Shown: in pieces, positions 11,291-22,441 of the stretch
Position numbering within the stretch: position 1 is the stretch's first letter
How the letters are laid out: every line of letters starts with the position of its first letter
The notes under the pieces: generated by a model
What the model saw: only the letters and a program-made list of their open reading frames with translations
The model's database searches: none
Told to the model about the DNA's origin: nothing
Program-made: the position numbers and the translations under genes
Assembly: GCF_022539505.1 (NCBI RefSeq)
Contig: NC_061510.1
Location: forward strand, 92,706,292-92,770,291
Origin: Lolium rigidum
Taxonomy: Eukaryota > Streptophyta > Magnoliopsida > Poales > Poaceae
DNA length: 64,000 nucleotides
Reading direction: 5' to 3'

Positions 11291-14204
11291 GCGGAGGGGA
11301 TACGAGCAGCGCGTGGATCTGGGCAACCTCCAAGGATAGCGAGGCAGAGAGGGAAGGGTGAGGAACTTACAACCCTTGGCTCTCTGATTCTGAAATTTGC
11401 CCAAATAGATTACGCTTTCTTAAGTTTCTGGTTTGTAGGTCTACATTTTATGTTCTCTTGGCGTGTGTTTTTGGCTTTGGATCTTTTCCTGATCAGTTCT
11501 AACCATTTTTAATTAGGGTTCAGATGAGGAGCTCCGAAATGGCCCCACAACAGCAGAGTTGAAGCATTAAGGTAGCTATTATGGCCCATCCACCGCCGTA
11601 GCTCCTCTTCAGCTGCAGATACGGTGATATCTGGTACCTGATTGTACAAGAGCAGCTTGGCCATAGTAATGCTTCCTTGTTCACCATATTAATATTGATG
11701 CAATTGACACATTACTTCAATAGGTCTACAACAAATACAGGCTCTTTTCTGTATCACAAGAGAAGCTTATCCGTATTCCGGAAACGTCGGTTCTACTTTC
11801 TTATGTGACCTCCATCTCTCCAGCTATGGAGCTAATTTAATAGGCCTCAATTAAATAACGAGGGAAGGTGATTTCAAACAGTACCCCACTGTAAGAGTTT
11901 CATTGGATCAGAGTTTATTTCAGTATAACCATGGATATGAGATTATTTTCTGTATTTGTTATTTGCAGTGACTTTCCCTATGTTATTCTTGAATGTGGCT
12001 ACAGAGGAGCTGAAGATGCGATATGTCATGTCGCTGCAAGATAGCTGTTTCGTCTTCAGATTTTCTGTCAGTGTAATTATTGGGTATGACAGGCTAGCAA
12101 CTAAATCTCTGTATGAAAGGGAATCTGACACCCATAAACCCGCAGGTATGATTTCGTAGTCTTGGCCAACAATCATAACATTTGGATTGATTCCCTATAC
12201 GAAAGGGCTTTTGTGAGGTTAGGCAGAGAACACAACGATTATGGACTGCTTTTATTTTCATTCAGGTTTGGACTGTTTCTCTAACTGCGACACTCGCCCG
12301 CCTCCATCTCCAGTCGCCCATGCACACAACCAGTCGACAATTCATCCAAGCAAGTGATTCCATAAATTTCAAATCTAGGATGAGGTCAGTATTGCTGCTC
12401 TTTTCATCTTAATTCCATGTTAACCCTTCTCTCCATCCCTGGTTCTCTCACAACGTGTTATTTATTGATGGTTTCTTTAGGCATATAATAATGCTCAGTA
12501 TTCAGGCATATGAAACTGCATCTTACGCATGTGAGCCATTCAAAGCTGATACAAGGTGATACTATGGTGATGGAGGATTTCATTTGTTAGGTTTCAGCCT
12601 TGCTTTGTTTGGTAATTTAGCTTTTATTTACGAATGCAGTATGCATGGTATGCTGCAGGTGAGCCACGCAAAACTGGAATGTCTCTTTCGTTTGCTGATA
12701 CATTCACTAAACTGGTGATAAGCTTTCCTCATACAAGTGGTAATGTAAGGTAAACCTGATTTAGATACATCACTTCTGAGGTATTTTTTCTTAAATAACA
12801 TGAGACAACAACCTTAGAATTTAGTCTAGACATTACTTTTGATTCACTTCCAATATTTTTGGATTATTTTCTTTCACAAATGGAAGTGCGTGCCAATTCC
12901 TTTTAATTAATACATATTGTCTCTACATGGTAGAACGGTATTTATTTTTGGAATATATACTGTTCTTCGTGCTCTTGATTCCAGCAAATTTTTCCTTCCT
13001 TTTAGTTTGTTTTGCGCATCTTTCCTTATAGGTTTGTACTTTGTCTCGGAAGTTGTCTGGTTTAAGTTACCATCAAAAGTTATTATCAATCCTCCATTTC
13101 CCCTTAATCATGTATGATTATAGCCTTTCGCATGTGGCACTGAAGATGATGGTTTATAAACCTTATGGATCGACAATTATATGTAATTGTGTTTCTGTAA
13201 GCCAGGGCTTCTAAATGATCTGGCGCAAACAATAATTTTTTTTTCAACCGGATGTTTGGTTTATTGTACATTTATAATATTTTCTCATTCTTTTTTTTTC
13301 TTAGAAAAGGTTCTCAGTTTTTATAAACTATGGATCAACAGTTATTTATGTGTTTCTGTACATCGGGCTTCTAGATGATCTTCCCTAGAGAATAATTTTT
13401 GTTCCAGCTTGATGTTTAGTTAATTGTGCATTTATAATAGTTTTTCATCCTTTTTAGTAAATGTTCTCAATATTTCGGCTGAATGTTTGGTGTTGGCCTG
13501 TGGGGATGAAAGCAGTTGGGACAGGGTTGAGAACTAGGAGGAACTTGTTTTTTAGTATTTCTCAGATATGTCCATATCTCGGCCATTTCTTCTTAAATGT
13601 ATGTTGGTCCTTCTACATTAAAATCACTATTCACTATTATTACTGACACCACCACCTATGAGATATGTCGGTTTGCAGGAGCTTCCTCTTCATTCACCTA
13701 GGTGGCGACAAAGTTCATTTCCAATGATTTATGTAGCGTATTGTTATACGTTTGGTATTTATCTGAGAAGTTACGGTTTCAAATTTTTACTTGGGTTTTC
13801 ATGCCTCAAAATTAAGTTTAGAGAAGGAATTTGACACCATTGTATACTATTTAGTTGATACCTACGAGAAAAGGAATTTGGCACCTTTGGTATGCAACAT
13901 GTAATGAATTTACATGTTTACTGTTTAGTTGAAAGCTTAGTATTATCAATCCTAATAGAATACACTTAGTCCTATTTCTTCTAATTATACTTATGATATT
14001 CCGGATCCATGGGAACACAAATTTTGATGGGCAATGTACAAATCTTTTTGCACACCACATGTTTCCCTGTTCTCCTCCACTTCTTTCTCTGTTCAGCTTC
14101 AAGTTTAGTTGATCTTTCAAGTACATATGTATCTCTGAAAAAATGATCTAGATTCTATTAGATATACATGCTCCTAATAATTATATATTGATTTGCCAGA
14201 GGCA
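11291..14204 (+). other. Helitron interior: intron-like DNA with unrecognised gene pieces
   Basis: AT-rich sequence with GT...AG-like borders and short open stretches, for example 11956-12159, which includes TEELKMRYVMSLQDSC. None matches a family I recognise. The pattern of long AT-rich spacers between short coding-like blocks in the Helitron's own direction fits captured genomic gene fragments with introns. Confidence 0.4.
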
Positions 14205-14975
14205 TCCATTTGACTGAGCCATGTTGGTATCCTGGTACATTGAGTTTGATACCTTCACTCCTGCAGCCAAGAGAGGGCTGCCAGTCGCAAGGATTATGAG
14301 ACACATGCTCCCGCAGGCGATTCTTGCTTGTGCGATTGACGATGAATCGATAATACTATAATGAGCAATCACCATGTAGTCGATTTTACAGACGATGGCA
14401 ACAAGGTGAATGAACAGGTTGGGTTTTAGTGCCCATCTTAGTAGAAAATTTGCTTACAATTCTATGGAGAACTTTAATGTTTGTACCATTTACCGGAGGA
14501 GTGCAGAGTTACTGCCATACTGGAGGATGGGCGGAAATTTTTAAGGTGATCTTTTGGTTGGTGCAGATGGCAAGGTAGTGTTACTTGCCTTGTCAAAATA
14601 GGAGCAAAGTTGAATTTTTTGAGGTTTTTTTAGGATCCTGAATTGAGATTTTCTTAAACTGATAAGTGAGGAAGTTGCTTTTTGAGCAAGCACAAGTATC
14701 TTATTCGGAATATATTTGCTACACTCGGAATTGCATAGTTTGTGCCTCCCGATATTGACACGAGTAGGGTATGTAGCTAGGACCAACAATGAGTATTATT
14801 GTTTCATTTGTTACAAAATATACTAATGCGCTCATCTTCTTCTCGTTGAAGGTACCATGTGTTCCTTGATCACAAACAATATTTCGTCCCCTCGGATGTT
14901 GGTGGTGGTAAAATGCAGTGGTACACATCTCAAAAGGAACCAACTGGTGGTACTGATTCCGAAAATGATGAGTGC
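14205..14975 (+). pseudogene. ZEP: Captured zeaxanthin epoxidase exon fragments
   Basis: Four blocks occur in the order found in plant zeaxanthin epoxidase, the plastid FAD monooxygenase of the xanthophyll and ABA pathway. (a) 14240-14395: FDTFTPAAKRGLPVARIM with QAILACAIDDESII, and HHVVDFTDDGNK in another frame. (b) 14507-14575, after a TGCAG acceptor: VTAILEDGRKF, a stop, then GDLLVGADG. (c) About 14735-14770: FVPPDIDT. (d) About 14851-14960: HVFLDHKQYFVPSDVGGGKM then QWYTSQKEPTGGTD. Intron-like DNA separates the blocks, so a genomic segment was captured. Stops and frameshifts, and the absence of the FAD-binding start and the C-terminal FHA domain, make it non-functional. The strand is that of the Helitron. 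Confidence 0.8.
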
Positions 14976-15383
14976 CCAGGATGAAGATTTCAATCGATTA
15001 AATGAAAGAAGGTATAGCTTGAAGTGAGCACAGCAGGTTGATGATGCAGCATGGAGCAAGCAACACTTGTTGGTTATGATTACTTTTTTGACGATATAGC
15101 ATCGTAGACCTCGGTTCTCGATAATCTATGAAAAAGCAAGAAGGTATATGGTATCTTGCAAGCAAACTTTGACTGTTCATCATATTTTGTCACACACACC
15201 TTGTTAGACTCCGATTTTATACTAAAAGAAGTTCGGTGTCCAGAGAAAGAGCAGTTGGTTGTTATTAGTTTTAGCCTGCAGATTAGTAAGCATATTGTAG
15301 CTGAGAAAAATTATAACTAGAAAATGTTGTCTTTGTATTTCTGCTCAAAAGATAGTATATGGCACACCAGCTTGCCAACTACA

Positions 15384-16160
15384 TCATCTGCAGATTTCGT
15401 GCATGGTGATGCTTAACGGCATCCTTCGAGCTCCTTCGGGTTGATTCAAGTTAATGACTCGAACACACTTGTATTCTAGAGGTCCCTTTACCTTGTCCAT
15501 TTTGCTGGCCTTACATTCAATACTCGGATTCCGTAGAGCAATTCCAGCCAACGGTGAATTTATATATTGGTGCTTAGAACTTGGTTGTTCCATGCGGACA
15601 TTAAAAGTAACAGTAGTATCTGTCTAGATGTCCCGAAGGAGCTGCGCAGTTCTCCATCGACCATTCCAAACCGTAAGAAGCATCAATTGTGCTCCATTGT
15701 ATTTAGATTAGATGAAGAATGTTTTCTTAACATTTTTCTGAAAATCTCAATGCTGAAACACATTTCATGCAATACTGGAACAGGTTGATTATCTGTTTAT
15801 ACGGTCCATGGTACCACCAACTGCCAGCAACGTACATCTACTGCAGATTTTGGAGATTGATTTATGGTGATGTTTCACTTCTTCCAGAGCTTCAGTTCTT
15901 GCTTAGCAGGTTCACCTATCGAGCAACTCAAGCTAATGAATTGAGAATTCAGATTCGTGAGTCCCTTTGCCTTGTTCATTTTTCTTACATTTCATTAATT
16001 CATTACTTGGTTTCCGCAGAATAATTACAGCTGACAGTGAATTTGGACGTTGGCATTCAGAACTCGGGTTGTTCCATCCAAACTATGACAATGACGAAAG
16101 CTAGCATCTAACTCGAAGGAGAGCTGCCCAGTTTTGCATTATCAACCATTTCAATGGTAA
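15384..16160 (+). repeat. Diverged tandem duplication inside the Helitron
   Basis: Two similar blocks, at about 15389-15700 and 15839-16140, share the order TGCAGATTT...GGTGATG...GTCCCTTT(A/G)CCTTGT...GTGAATTT...GGTTGTTCCAT...CGAAGGAG. Divergence is high, perhaps a third of sites. Short open stretches such as LLPELQFLLSRFTYR occur in the second block. I do not recognise the source gene. The same pair is present in the reverse Helitron copy, so the duplication predates spread of the element. Confidence 0.55.
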
Positions 16161-17150
16161 GTAAGCCAAGTGGTGATTTACATGTTTAAAGAAGTTATGT
16201 TACATGCGAGTGAGTGTGGCATGTTAGATGACTCAGGTTTTTGGTACTGATTTGTTTCATGCATTTGGTGGCATCATCATGCAGGTGTTCCCCTGCCTCT
16301 CGACCCCGAGGAGGAAGTTAGTATGATTCAAAAGGAATACATGCAGACTGCAGGCGTCCAGGGCGAGCCCTGCCACCTCCTCCACCATGCCTTTCCAACC
16401 TTGGCCACCGCTCCTGCTCTGGCGCCTTGCCGCCTTCTCCTCTCCATGGGTGGGCAGCATCCATTCACAAGCACAGGAATCTTTTCAAGCTGCGTCGGTA
16501 GAAAAAACACCTGACCGAGCAGCGAGAATGGAGAGTTCAATCAGATATTATATCATCGATGGAATGAAATGCCAAGGGCAATTTACTCGAAACGAGCATC
16601 AGAATGGAGAGTTATGCACTTGCAACTTCGAAAACAAGTTGCCCCGCAGTCCAATTTTCTTCAACTTCTGAAGATCTCGCCTGATAGTTAACTAGGAAAG
16701 ATCAAGTTCCCACGAACTACACCTGCAAAATAATTCAGATTGTGATATGAGCTATCTTTAGGAATATATGTATTGTCAGCACAGGAAACTCAGCAAACCT
16801 ACGAACTATCATTTGCTTTAAAATAAAGTAACGTGATACAAATAAATTCTTAATTGTACACATGACCATCATTTTACCACCTAGACGATAGGCTGGAAGT
16901 GGAGAAGTTTACCCCTATGGGATGTCATGAGGTTGCAGCACTAATGAAAGGTACCGTTGTTAATAGCATGTTCGATTCTTTTTTATGGCTTTTGCAACAC
17001 AAGGTGTTATCACCGATGTCCGGTCGACTAATATGTGCAATTTCATGTTGGTTTCGGTAATTACCTTTGCACTGCTGCCTATGTTGTTCTCTAAGCTTAT
17101 TATAAAGCAATTTACAAAATGTTTGTCAATGTGAAAGCAGGGGGCGCACA

Positions 17151-17460
17151 CCAAGAGGTGATCTAAATTTACCACTATGTTTGTAACTTCGTTTGCTTTA
17201 TCATAATTTAATTATACAGATAATTCGTTTGTAAAACCTACGAATTGTATTATTATATTACCAAAAAAATCGTTGTTATATAAATAAACATTGGCACAAA
17301 CCTCACAAGAGGTGATTCTAAATTTACTGCTCTCGTTTGTAACTTCGTCCGCTTTATCATAATTTAATTATACATACAATTCATTTGTAAAACCTACGAA
17401 TTATATTATTATGTTAACAATTTTTTTAATCATTGTTATATAAATAAACATTGACAAAAA
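17151..17460 (+). repeat. Two ~155-bp tandem units near the Helitron 3' end
   Basis: The units begin CCAAGAGGTGATCTAAATTT (17151) and CACAAGAGGTGATTCTAAAT (17304). Each contains GTTTGTAACTTCGT, TATCATAATTTAATTATACA and TATATAAATAAACATTG. They sit directly before the 3' hairpin. The reverse copy has the same pair at about 23330-23640. Confidence 0.8.
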
Positions 17461-17472
17461 CCTTACGGGGTC

Positions 17473-17500
17473 GTGCGCCAAGGCGCACATTTAAATCTAG
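17473..17500 (+). other. Helitron 3' terminal hairpin and CTAG end
   Basis: GTGCGCC and GGCGCAC form a 7-bp GC-rich stem around an AA loop at 17473-17488. ATTTAAAT and CTAG follow, and the next base is the target T. This matches the Helitron termination signal. The mirror image lies at 23291-23318. Confidence 0.85.
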
Positions 17501-17502
17501 TA

Positions 17503-17862
17503 TCTTCAATGGGCACGATGCAAACAGATGATGAGCTACCCTTTGCGTTCGTATGGACAAAAAAATCGTCTAGATCCTGCTCTAGCGAGCGGGTGACGCA
17601 TAGTGAAAAGGACATCTGCAGCAATGTAAACGTGACCCAAATATGCGGTAGGATTGCGTTTCCACGAACGCTGCACGGTCCCACGTAAAATGACCGCGTT
17701 GGTTACATCCAGACCCGCTAGGCAGTGACTAGGTAAGCAAAATATTCATTCATTAGTATTGATTGGCCAAAAGGATCATCTTTACATAGATGGTTAGTCG
17801 AGCTAACCTAAATCTACAACGATCGTACCTACTCGCCGTCGCGTGGCCTACCACAGCCGGCG
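17503..17862. other. Short flank; tail of the downstream decayed gene
   Basis: No gene supported. The stretch 17690-17860 continues the AT-rich 3' side of the minus-strand gene-like region that follows. The 73-codon minus ORF at 17463-17684 spans the Helitron border and is therefore accidental. Confidence 0.4.
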
Positions 17863-18719
17863 TTACTCGCAGTCGCGCAACCTACTACTGGCCGCCGGAG
17901 AGGCCGGTGTTGTCGTCGAAGCGCGAGCGCTTGACGCCCTCCTTGTGCTGCGCACGCCGATGATCGGACATCTCGTCCTGCCACCTACGACGTTCGAGGG
18001 CCTTGGCCAGAGAGGGGTCCCACTGGACTCTCTTCGCCGCCGCCTCCGCCGTCGCTGCCTCGGCCACCGCGTCCTCCGCCGTCGCCATGTGGGCGTGGTA
18101 GCGGGCCCTATCCCTAGCCTCGCCGCCACCGCATCGTCCCTGGCGGCGATGGTGGCCGCCAGCTCCCGGTTCTCCCGTTCGACCCGCGCGGGATCCGGTC
18201 CCCTCCGCGTGACCGAATCCAGGTCGGAGCACATGTACACCCGAGGCATGGCGATCGCATAGCTGTGAGCTTCCTCCTCTGCCGCCCAAGCCTGACGGCA
18301 CTGGGCGTCCCAAGGTAGGCTCTCGAACGACGTGAGCAGAGCAGTCTGGTCGCCGGCGCACTCGAAGCGGCTGGGTACGTCCTCGTCATCGTCGGCGATG
18401 TCGTGGATGACGACGTCCGCGGGTGGGGCCGCCAACAACGGAGGAGCCGCCGCAAGGGCGGCGCTAGCCCTGCCATCTCCGCCCGCGCATTCGCGAGCTC
18501 CGCCCTGGCCTCGGCGAGCTCGATCGTCCCGGAGTTCCGCCCCCGCGTCGGCAATTTCCACCCTTCCCGCCAACATGCGCTAACGCTCTAGTGCACCCTG
18601 CCGCCTCCCGGGCCAGCTGCTCGGCCCGAAAGGCGTCGGTAGCTAGCTACTCCTTCTCTCCGGGTGGACTTGGCGGTACATCTGAATAACTTGATCCCAT
18701 CTAAGTTATGCTCGGCCAT
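17863..18719 (-). pseudogene. Broken minus-strand gene of unknown family, probably transposon-borne
   Basis: A TATA box (TATATA, 18777-18782, minus strand) lies about 60 bp before an ATG at 18719. The first frame reads MAEHNLDGIKLFRC and stops after about 44 codons. Reading resumes at 18576 in a 237-codon frame that includes DDDEDVPSRFECAGDQTALL and EEEAHSYAIAMPRVYMCSDL. The product is alanine- and arginine-rich with a likely coiled-coil part (ERENRELAATIAARDD). I recognise no domain. Similar GC-rich, single-exon frames are common inside grass DNA transposons. At least one frame change is needed to link the parts. Confidence 0.4.
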
Positions 18720-18776
18720 GGATGGATGCTAGGGTTTAGGTTGAGGTGTGCCCGTCACCCCCGCCGGTGTCCACCA

Positions 18777-18782
18777 TATATA
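18777..18782 (-). promoter_or_regulatory. TATA box of the 17.9-18.7 kb gene-like region
   Basis: GGCTATATATGG on the minus strand stands about 58-63 bp before the ATG at 18719. This spacing suits a plant core promoter, although the frame downstream is broken. Confidence 0.4.
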
Positions 18783-18789
18783 GCCACGG

Positions 18790-19557
18790 CGGGGCGGAAA
18801 ACTGCGTTCGCGCGCAGGTCGCTTCCCCGCGCGTGAAAAGCCGGCGAAACACGGCAATCTGTTTGGCACGCGCGGGAACCACCGTCGTCGCGCGGGAACT
18901 GGTAATCGCCGGCGGCAGGCCTCAACGGGACGTTAAACCGCCATTAACGATCTTAACTGTGTCAGTGCTAAAAAAAATGAATCCGCACCGCTGGGATATC
19001 CTGATGCAAACGGTCATCCCGACCCGTATAACGTCCACGGGCCGCGCAAACAGACGCACGAGAACAATTTAGGCATCTAAAATGCGATCGGCCCATTGAA
19101 AATGCCATGATGTGAAGTGAAATAAATGGCATTGAAGCGCGGCCATCTTCTTCCTCCCGGCCACCTCTCCTCCCGTTGTGCTTTAAAAATAAACCAGTGG
19201 AAAGTACTTTTGGGTCACGCAGCTCAAGAGATTCCAAGCCTCTCCGCGCGCGCATCTGCATCTGCGCGCCCTGGGCGCAGGGGATGGAGCGACGGAGCGC
19301 CGACCGGAGCCTGGGCGTCACGGTTTCCCGGGCGTTGTTTATCGCCCCGAAGGCGTTGAATGTCTGCTGTTCGCATTAATGGTCACGTGAGGTGGAGGCC
19401 AGCTCTCGCGCGGAGCCCGGCCAGCCGCGTTGGCTGCTTGCCGCTGGATCGATCAGGTCAGCTGCGACCGCGGGGTGGCGAGCGAGAGGTCAAAATTTAA
19501 ACACAAATCTGTAAACCTGCCTTAAATTAATAACACCATTGCTGATACTTAATACAA
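18790..19557. other. GC-rich intergenic; possible transposon end
   Basis: Sequence rich in CG words up to about 19480. The stretch 18980-19060 reads like a GC-rich DNA-transposon terminus, but I could not pair it with an inverted partner. No gene is called. Short frames near 18968-19379 overlap on both strands and look accidental. Confidence 0.35.
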
Positions 19558-19872
19558 GGGAAAATTTGCTACAGGACACCGTTATTTTCTGGCATTTGCT
19601 GAAACACACCGTCCGATTATGTATTTGCCAGGTACCATTACAATTTTGTGACACATTTGCCAGAACACACCACCAGCCTAAAACGGAAAGTTTTGTACTT
19701 TTGCTTGTGATGACTGATTTTGAAAACAAAGTGCAAAGCTTTCTCTTTTTAGCCAGATGATGTGTTCTGGCAAATGTGCCACAGAATTATAATGGTACCT
19801 GGCAAAGACGCAATCGAGCGGTGTGTTTCAGCAAAAGCCAAAAAACAACGGTGTCCTATGGCAAATTTTCCC
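19558..19872. mobile_element. Mutator-type foldback MITE (315 bp)
   Basis: Almost the whole element is an inverted repeat. GGGAAAATTTGCTACAGGAC at the left end faces GTCCTATGGCAAATTTTCCC at the right end, and the pairing continues inward (GGTACCATTA...TAATGGTACC; TGTTCTGGCAAATGTG and its complement). The flanks carry a 9-bp direct repeat with one mismatch, TTAATACAA (19549-19557) and ATAATACAA (19873-19881). A 9-bp duplication points to the Mutator superfamily. It has no coding capacity. Confidence 0.75.
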
Positions 19873-19881
19873 ATAATACAA

Positions 19882-20805
19882 AGTACCGAAAACCAGCTAC
19901 CAATAGAAAACGGAAAACACCAAGCACGAAAAAAGGAAACAGCTAGAGTCCATTCTTCCGCCCTGCAGTTGGACCGAAGAAGCCAAGTTGGTAAAGAAGA
20001 GCGGCATTGAGGTACTCGCACCATCATTAACCTTCGGAGGCCAAGCCAAGCAACAACACAATTCGTTTCCACCTCTGAAGAAAGCACCCTAGTTTCTCGC
20101 CCCAAAAAATCTGAGGCGCCGCACCTGTCATTAGGTAGAGAGCTCTCCCTGAGAGCGCATGGACATTTGAAGCCTGCTGCTGGAAATGAATACTTACAAT
20201 ACTCACCTCGCCACGACGGCACACACAGAATTTACCTCCGCCCGCAGAATCAACCACAACACACAAGACCAAGCTGCCCGGAGAAGACAGAGAAGATATG
20301 GTGAAACCGCTACAAGCTACCTACCAAGCACCGCCAAGCTCGTCTAACAACCCCGCTATCCCAAGGCGGTGCCTCCAACGAAGGAACGACGCAAGAGCGC
20401 TGTAGCCACCCAAACCCAGGCTTTGGGTTTTCACCCAAGATAGGTATGTCAGGGAGGAAGGGAATAAACCTCGATGTCGCCTTCAAGAAGGAGAACGACG
20501 ATGTCAGCGTCTTCGATGTCTTGACCGCCACCGTCGGCCTAGCGCTTCCCCAGGCCAGAGCCCCTCTTCCGACCACACACACCAACCTCCAGGACGAGAT
20601 CCCTAGCCGGGAAGGGAGATGGACAACACATGGAGGAGCAACCATCTTCAGATCGGATGCCAGAGGCCCAACTGGGCGGCCTCCGCACCACGCCCGCGCC
20701 CGCCAACCCCTCACCACCCACAAGACCCAGGGCCCGGGATGCAAAACCAACACCCGCCACCCGCGGCTAGGCCAACGCCGTCTTCGCCATCCAGGCTGCC
20801 GCCCT
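19882..20805. other. Intergenic; no gene recognised
   Basis: Mixed composition, then GC-rich from 20300. Overlapping frames on both strands (20310-20753 minus, 20446-20823 plus) carry no recognisable domain. The sequence resembles the decayed GC-rich part of a retroelement, but no boundary is visible. Confidence 0.35.
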
Positions 20806-21011
20806 GGCTTCCGTGGTCCCTGACATGGTCGCGACGAGCATCACCTCGCAAGCAGCCACCCAAGCGTCGGTGAAGCCGAGCGGAAGGTAGGAGGAAGGAG
20901 GGACGTTGCCTTAGCTTCTGTAGTCCCTAACATGGTCGCGAAGAGCAACACCCAACCAACAGCCACACACAAGAGTCGGTGAGGCCGAGCGGAAGGTGGG
21001 AGGGAGGAGGG
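20806..21011. repeat. Two tandem ~100-bp units
   Basis: The units share TAGTCCCTAACATGGTCGCGA (or its variant GTGGTCCCTGACATGG), CAGCCAC(C/A)CA and GTCGGTGA(A/G)GCCGAGCGGA, and end in AGGAGGG. The first spans about 20806-20902 and the second 20903-21011. Confidence 0.7.
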
Positions 21012-22441
21012 CCACCGAGCCACCAGATGCAAGGACCCCCCCGCCCTCGCACGGGAGCCGAGAGATGAAAATGATAGTGCTGGATTTAGATCCTTCTTTC
21101 TTGGATCCCTCCGCTAGTGCGGTGTTCTCTAGGGACGATCTACATGTGGACGGTGGTAGTGTTGAGGCGAGAGCGAGGGAAGAGAGCATGGGAACGGGGT
21201 TGGATCATCTGGCGGACCAACCCAAAAAATAAAACATGCGTCCATGTCAAGCACCCTAGTTTTCGCAAGTGGTAAGGGCATCTCCAACAGCTCAACGCAT
21301 CAGGACCAATCATGTCAGATTTAGTTCGTGCGGACAGAAAATGGTAACACCCTAAACTAGCAGCCATACGAAAAGTGATCGGCCTATCAGCATCAACTCA
21401 TCCTCAGCCTAAATTTGGGCTAACAATGCATCGGCGCGGACACAGGACGCTTCCGCACGTGTCCCCATCAAGTAACCCAGGGACGGAGGGACCCACCCAC
21501 CAGGGACACCGAACACAGTAGCCACCAAATCGCATCCCTCCTTTCCCTTGCAACCCTAGAGTGACGTCGTTGTCTGACCTAGCCCCACGCCATTGTTGGC
21601 ACCATATGTTTAGATGCAGCACGCCGGAGGCCGTGACTGGTGCCAGCATCCTAGAGTGCACTTGCCGGCACCATTCCCGGGCCTTGTTTGCCGCCCGTCT
21701 GCTCGGACCCGCCCACTGGCATCAACGCCTAGGACCTGTTATGTTCGGCATATTGTGAGGCAATGGCGGAGCCAGCAGGGTGGAAGGGTGGGCACGCCCC
21801 ACCCTAAGATTTGGCCCAACCTATATATCATCTATAGAAAAAAAGGAAAAGTGAAAAAAGGCCAACCCAATTTAAGCCTGCCCCACCCTAGCAAATTGGG
21901 CTTTATTCGCCACAGTTGTGAGGTACACAAATCGAGACCATTTTGGCCTTTTGCCCCAAGTAGACAAGCCATTGATCCATCGTTTGTTGGCTGCAGATGG
22001 ACTTCAGAAAGTCGATCGAGTTCGTCTTCGACACCTTCATAGACAACTCGTCGGAGGAGTAGGGCGGTTCTTTGGAGCTCATGATTGTCGCTACTAGCCC
22101 GTGGGTACCCTGGGTAGCAGCACTCCCTACGCCTCGAGTAGAGCTCGGCGTACCACATATCCCCCGACCATGACGCTCATATGAGCTTCGCCCAGGCCAG
22201 GCCATTCTCACAACGCTGGGAAAGGATTTGCGGTCGCTTCTCGGCTTCTCGCCCCAGCTGGACATGGTCCTTAGTGGGAGGTTGGACGATTAGGGGGGGC
22301 ACAAGGCCTTACACCGACGCAATGGCGCCACGAAATCACGAGCATGTCATGACGCAAAGATCAGCACGAAAACGGAGAGTATGGAAGATGCAAAAATAGA
22401 CTTCCATAGAGCAAATCTGCCTAACGGTTTAAACTAGTAAA
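21012..22441. other. Intergenic with a dispersed-repeat fragment
   Basis: No gene is supported. At 21762-21920 a stretch opens AATGGCGGAGCCAGCAGGG and reads like a small grass dispersed repeat. At about 21995 a short frame MDFRKSIEFVFDTFIDNSSE ends in a stop. It faintly recalls the start of Harbinger-associated proteins, but this is too little to call. The rest is unremarkable. Confidence 0.35.

Larger units (their letters stand above)
10810..17500 (+). mobile_element. Non-autonomous Helitron, left copy (6691 bp)
   Basis: The element begins with TCTCACGG and ends with CTAG. A perfect 7-bp-stem hairpin (GTGCGCC-AA-GGCGCAC, 17473-17488) stands 8 bases before CTAG. It is flanked by A (10809) and T (17501). 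These are the hallmarks of Helitrons: 5' TC, 3' hairpin plus CTRR, insertion between A and T, no terminal inverted repeats. A near-identical copy lies reversed at 23291-29983. No RepHel (rolling-circle Rep plus helicase) frame is present, so it is non-autonomous. Its content is gene-like: a promoter and leader-like 5' end, zeaxanthin epoxidase exon fragments at about 14.2-15.0 kb, and other pieces with splice-like borders. Confidence 0.85.

Noticed and set aside
10810..17500. An autonomous Helitron with RepHel
   Set aside because: No long frame and no Rep (HxH, YxxxY) or helicase motif is found in either copy.
21995..22060. Possible start of a Harbinger-associated protein
   Set aside because: About 22 codons before a stop, with only faint resemblance, is not enough to call.
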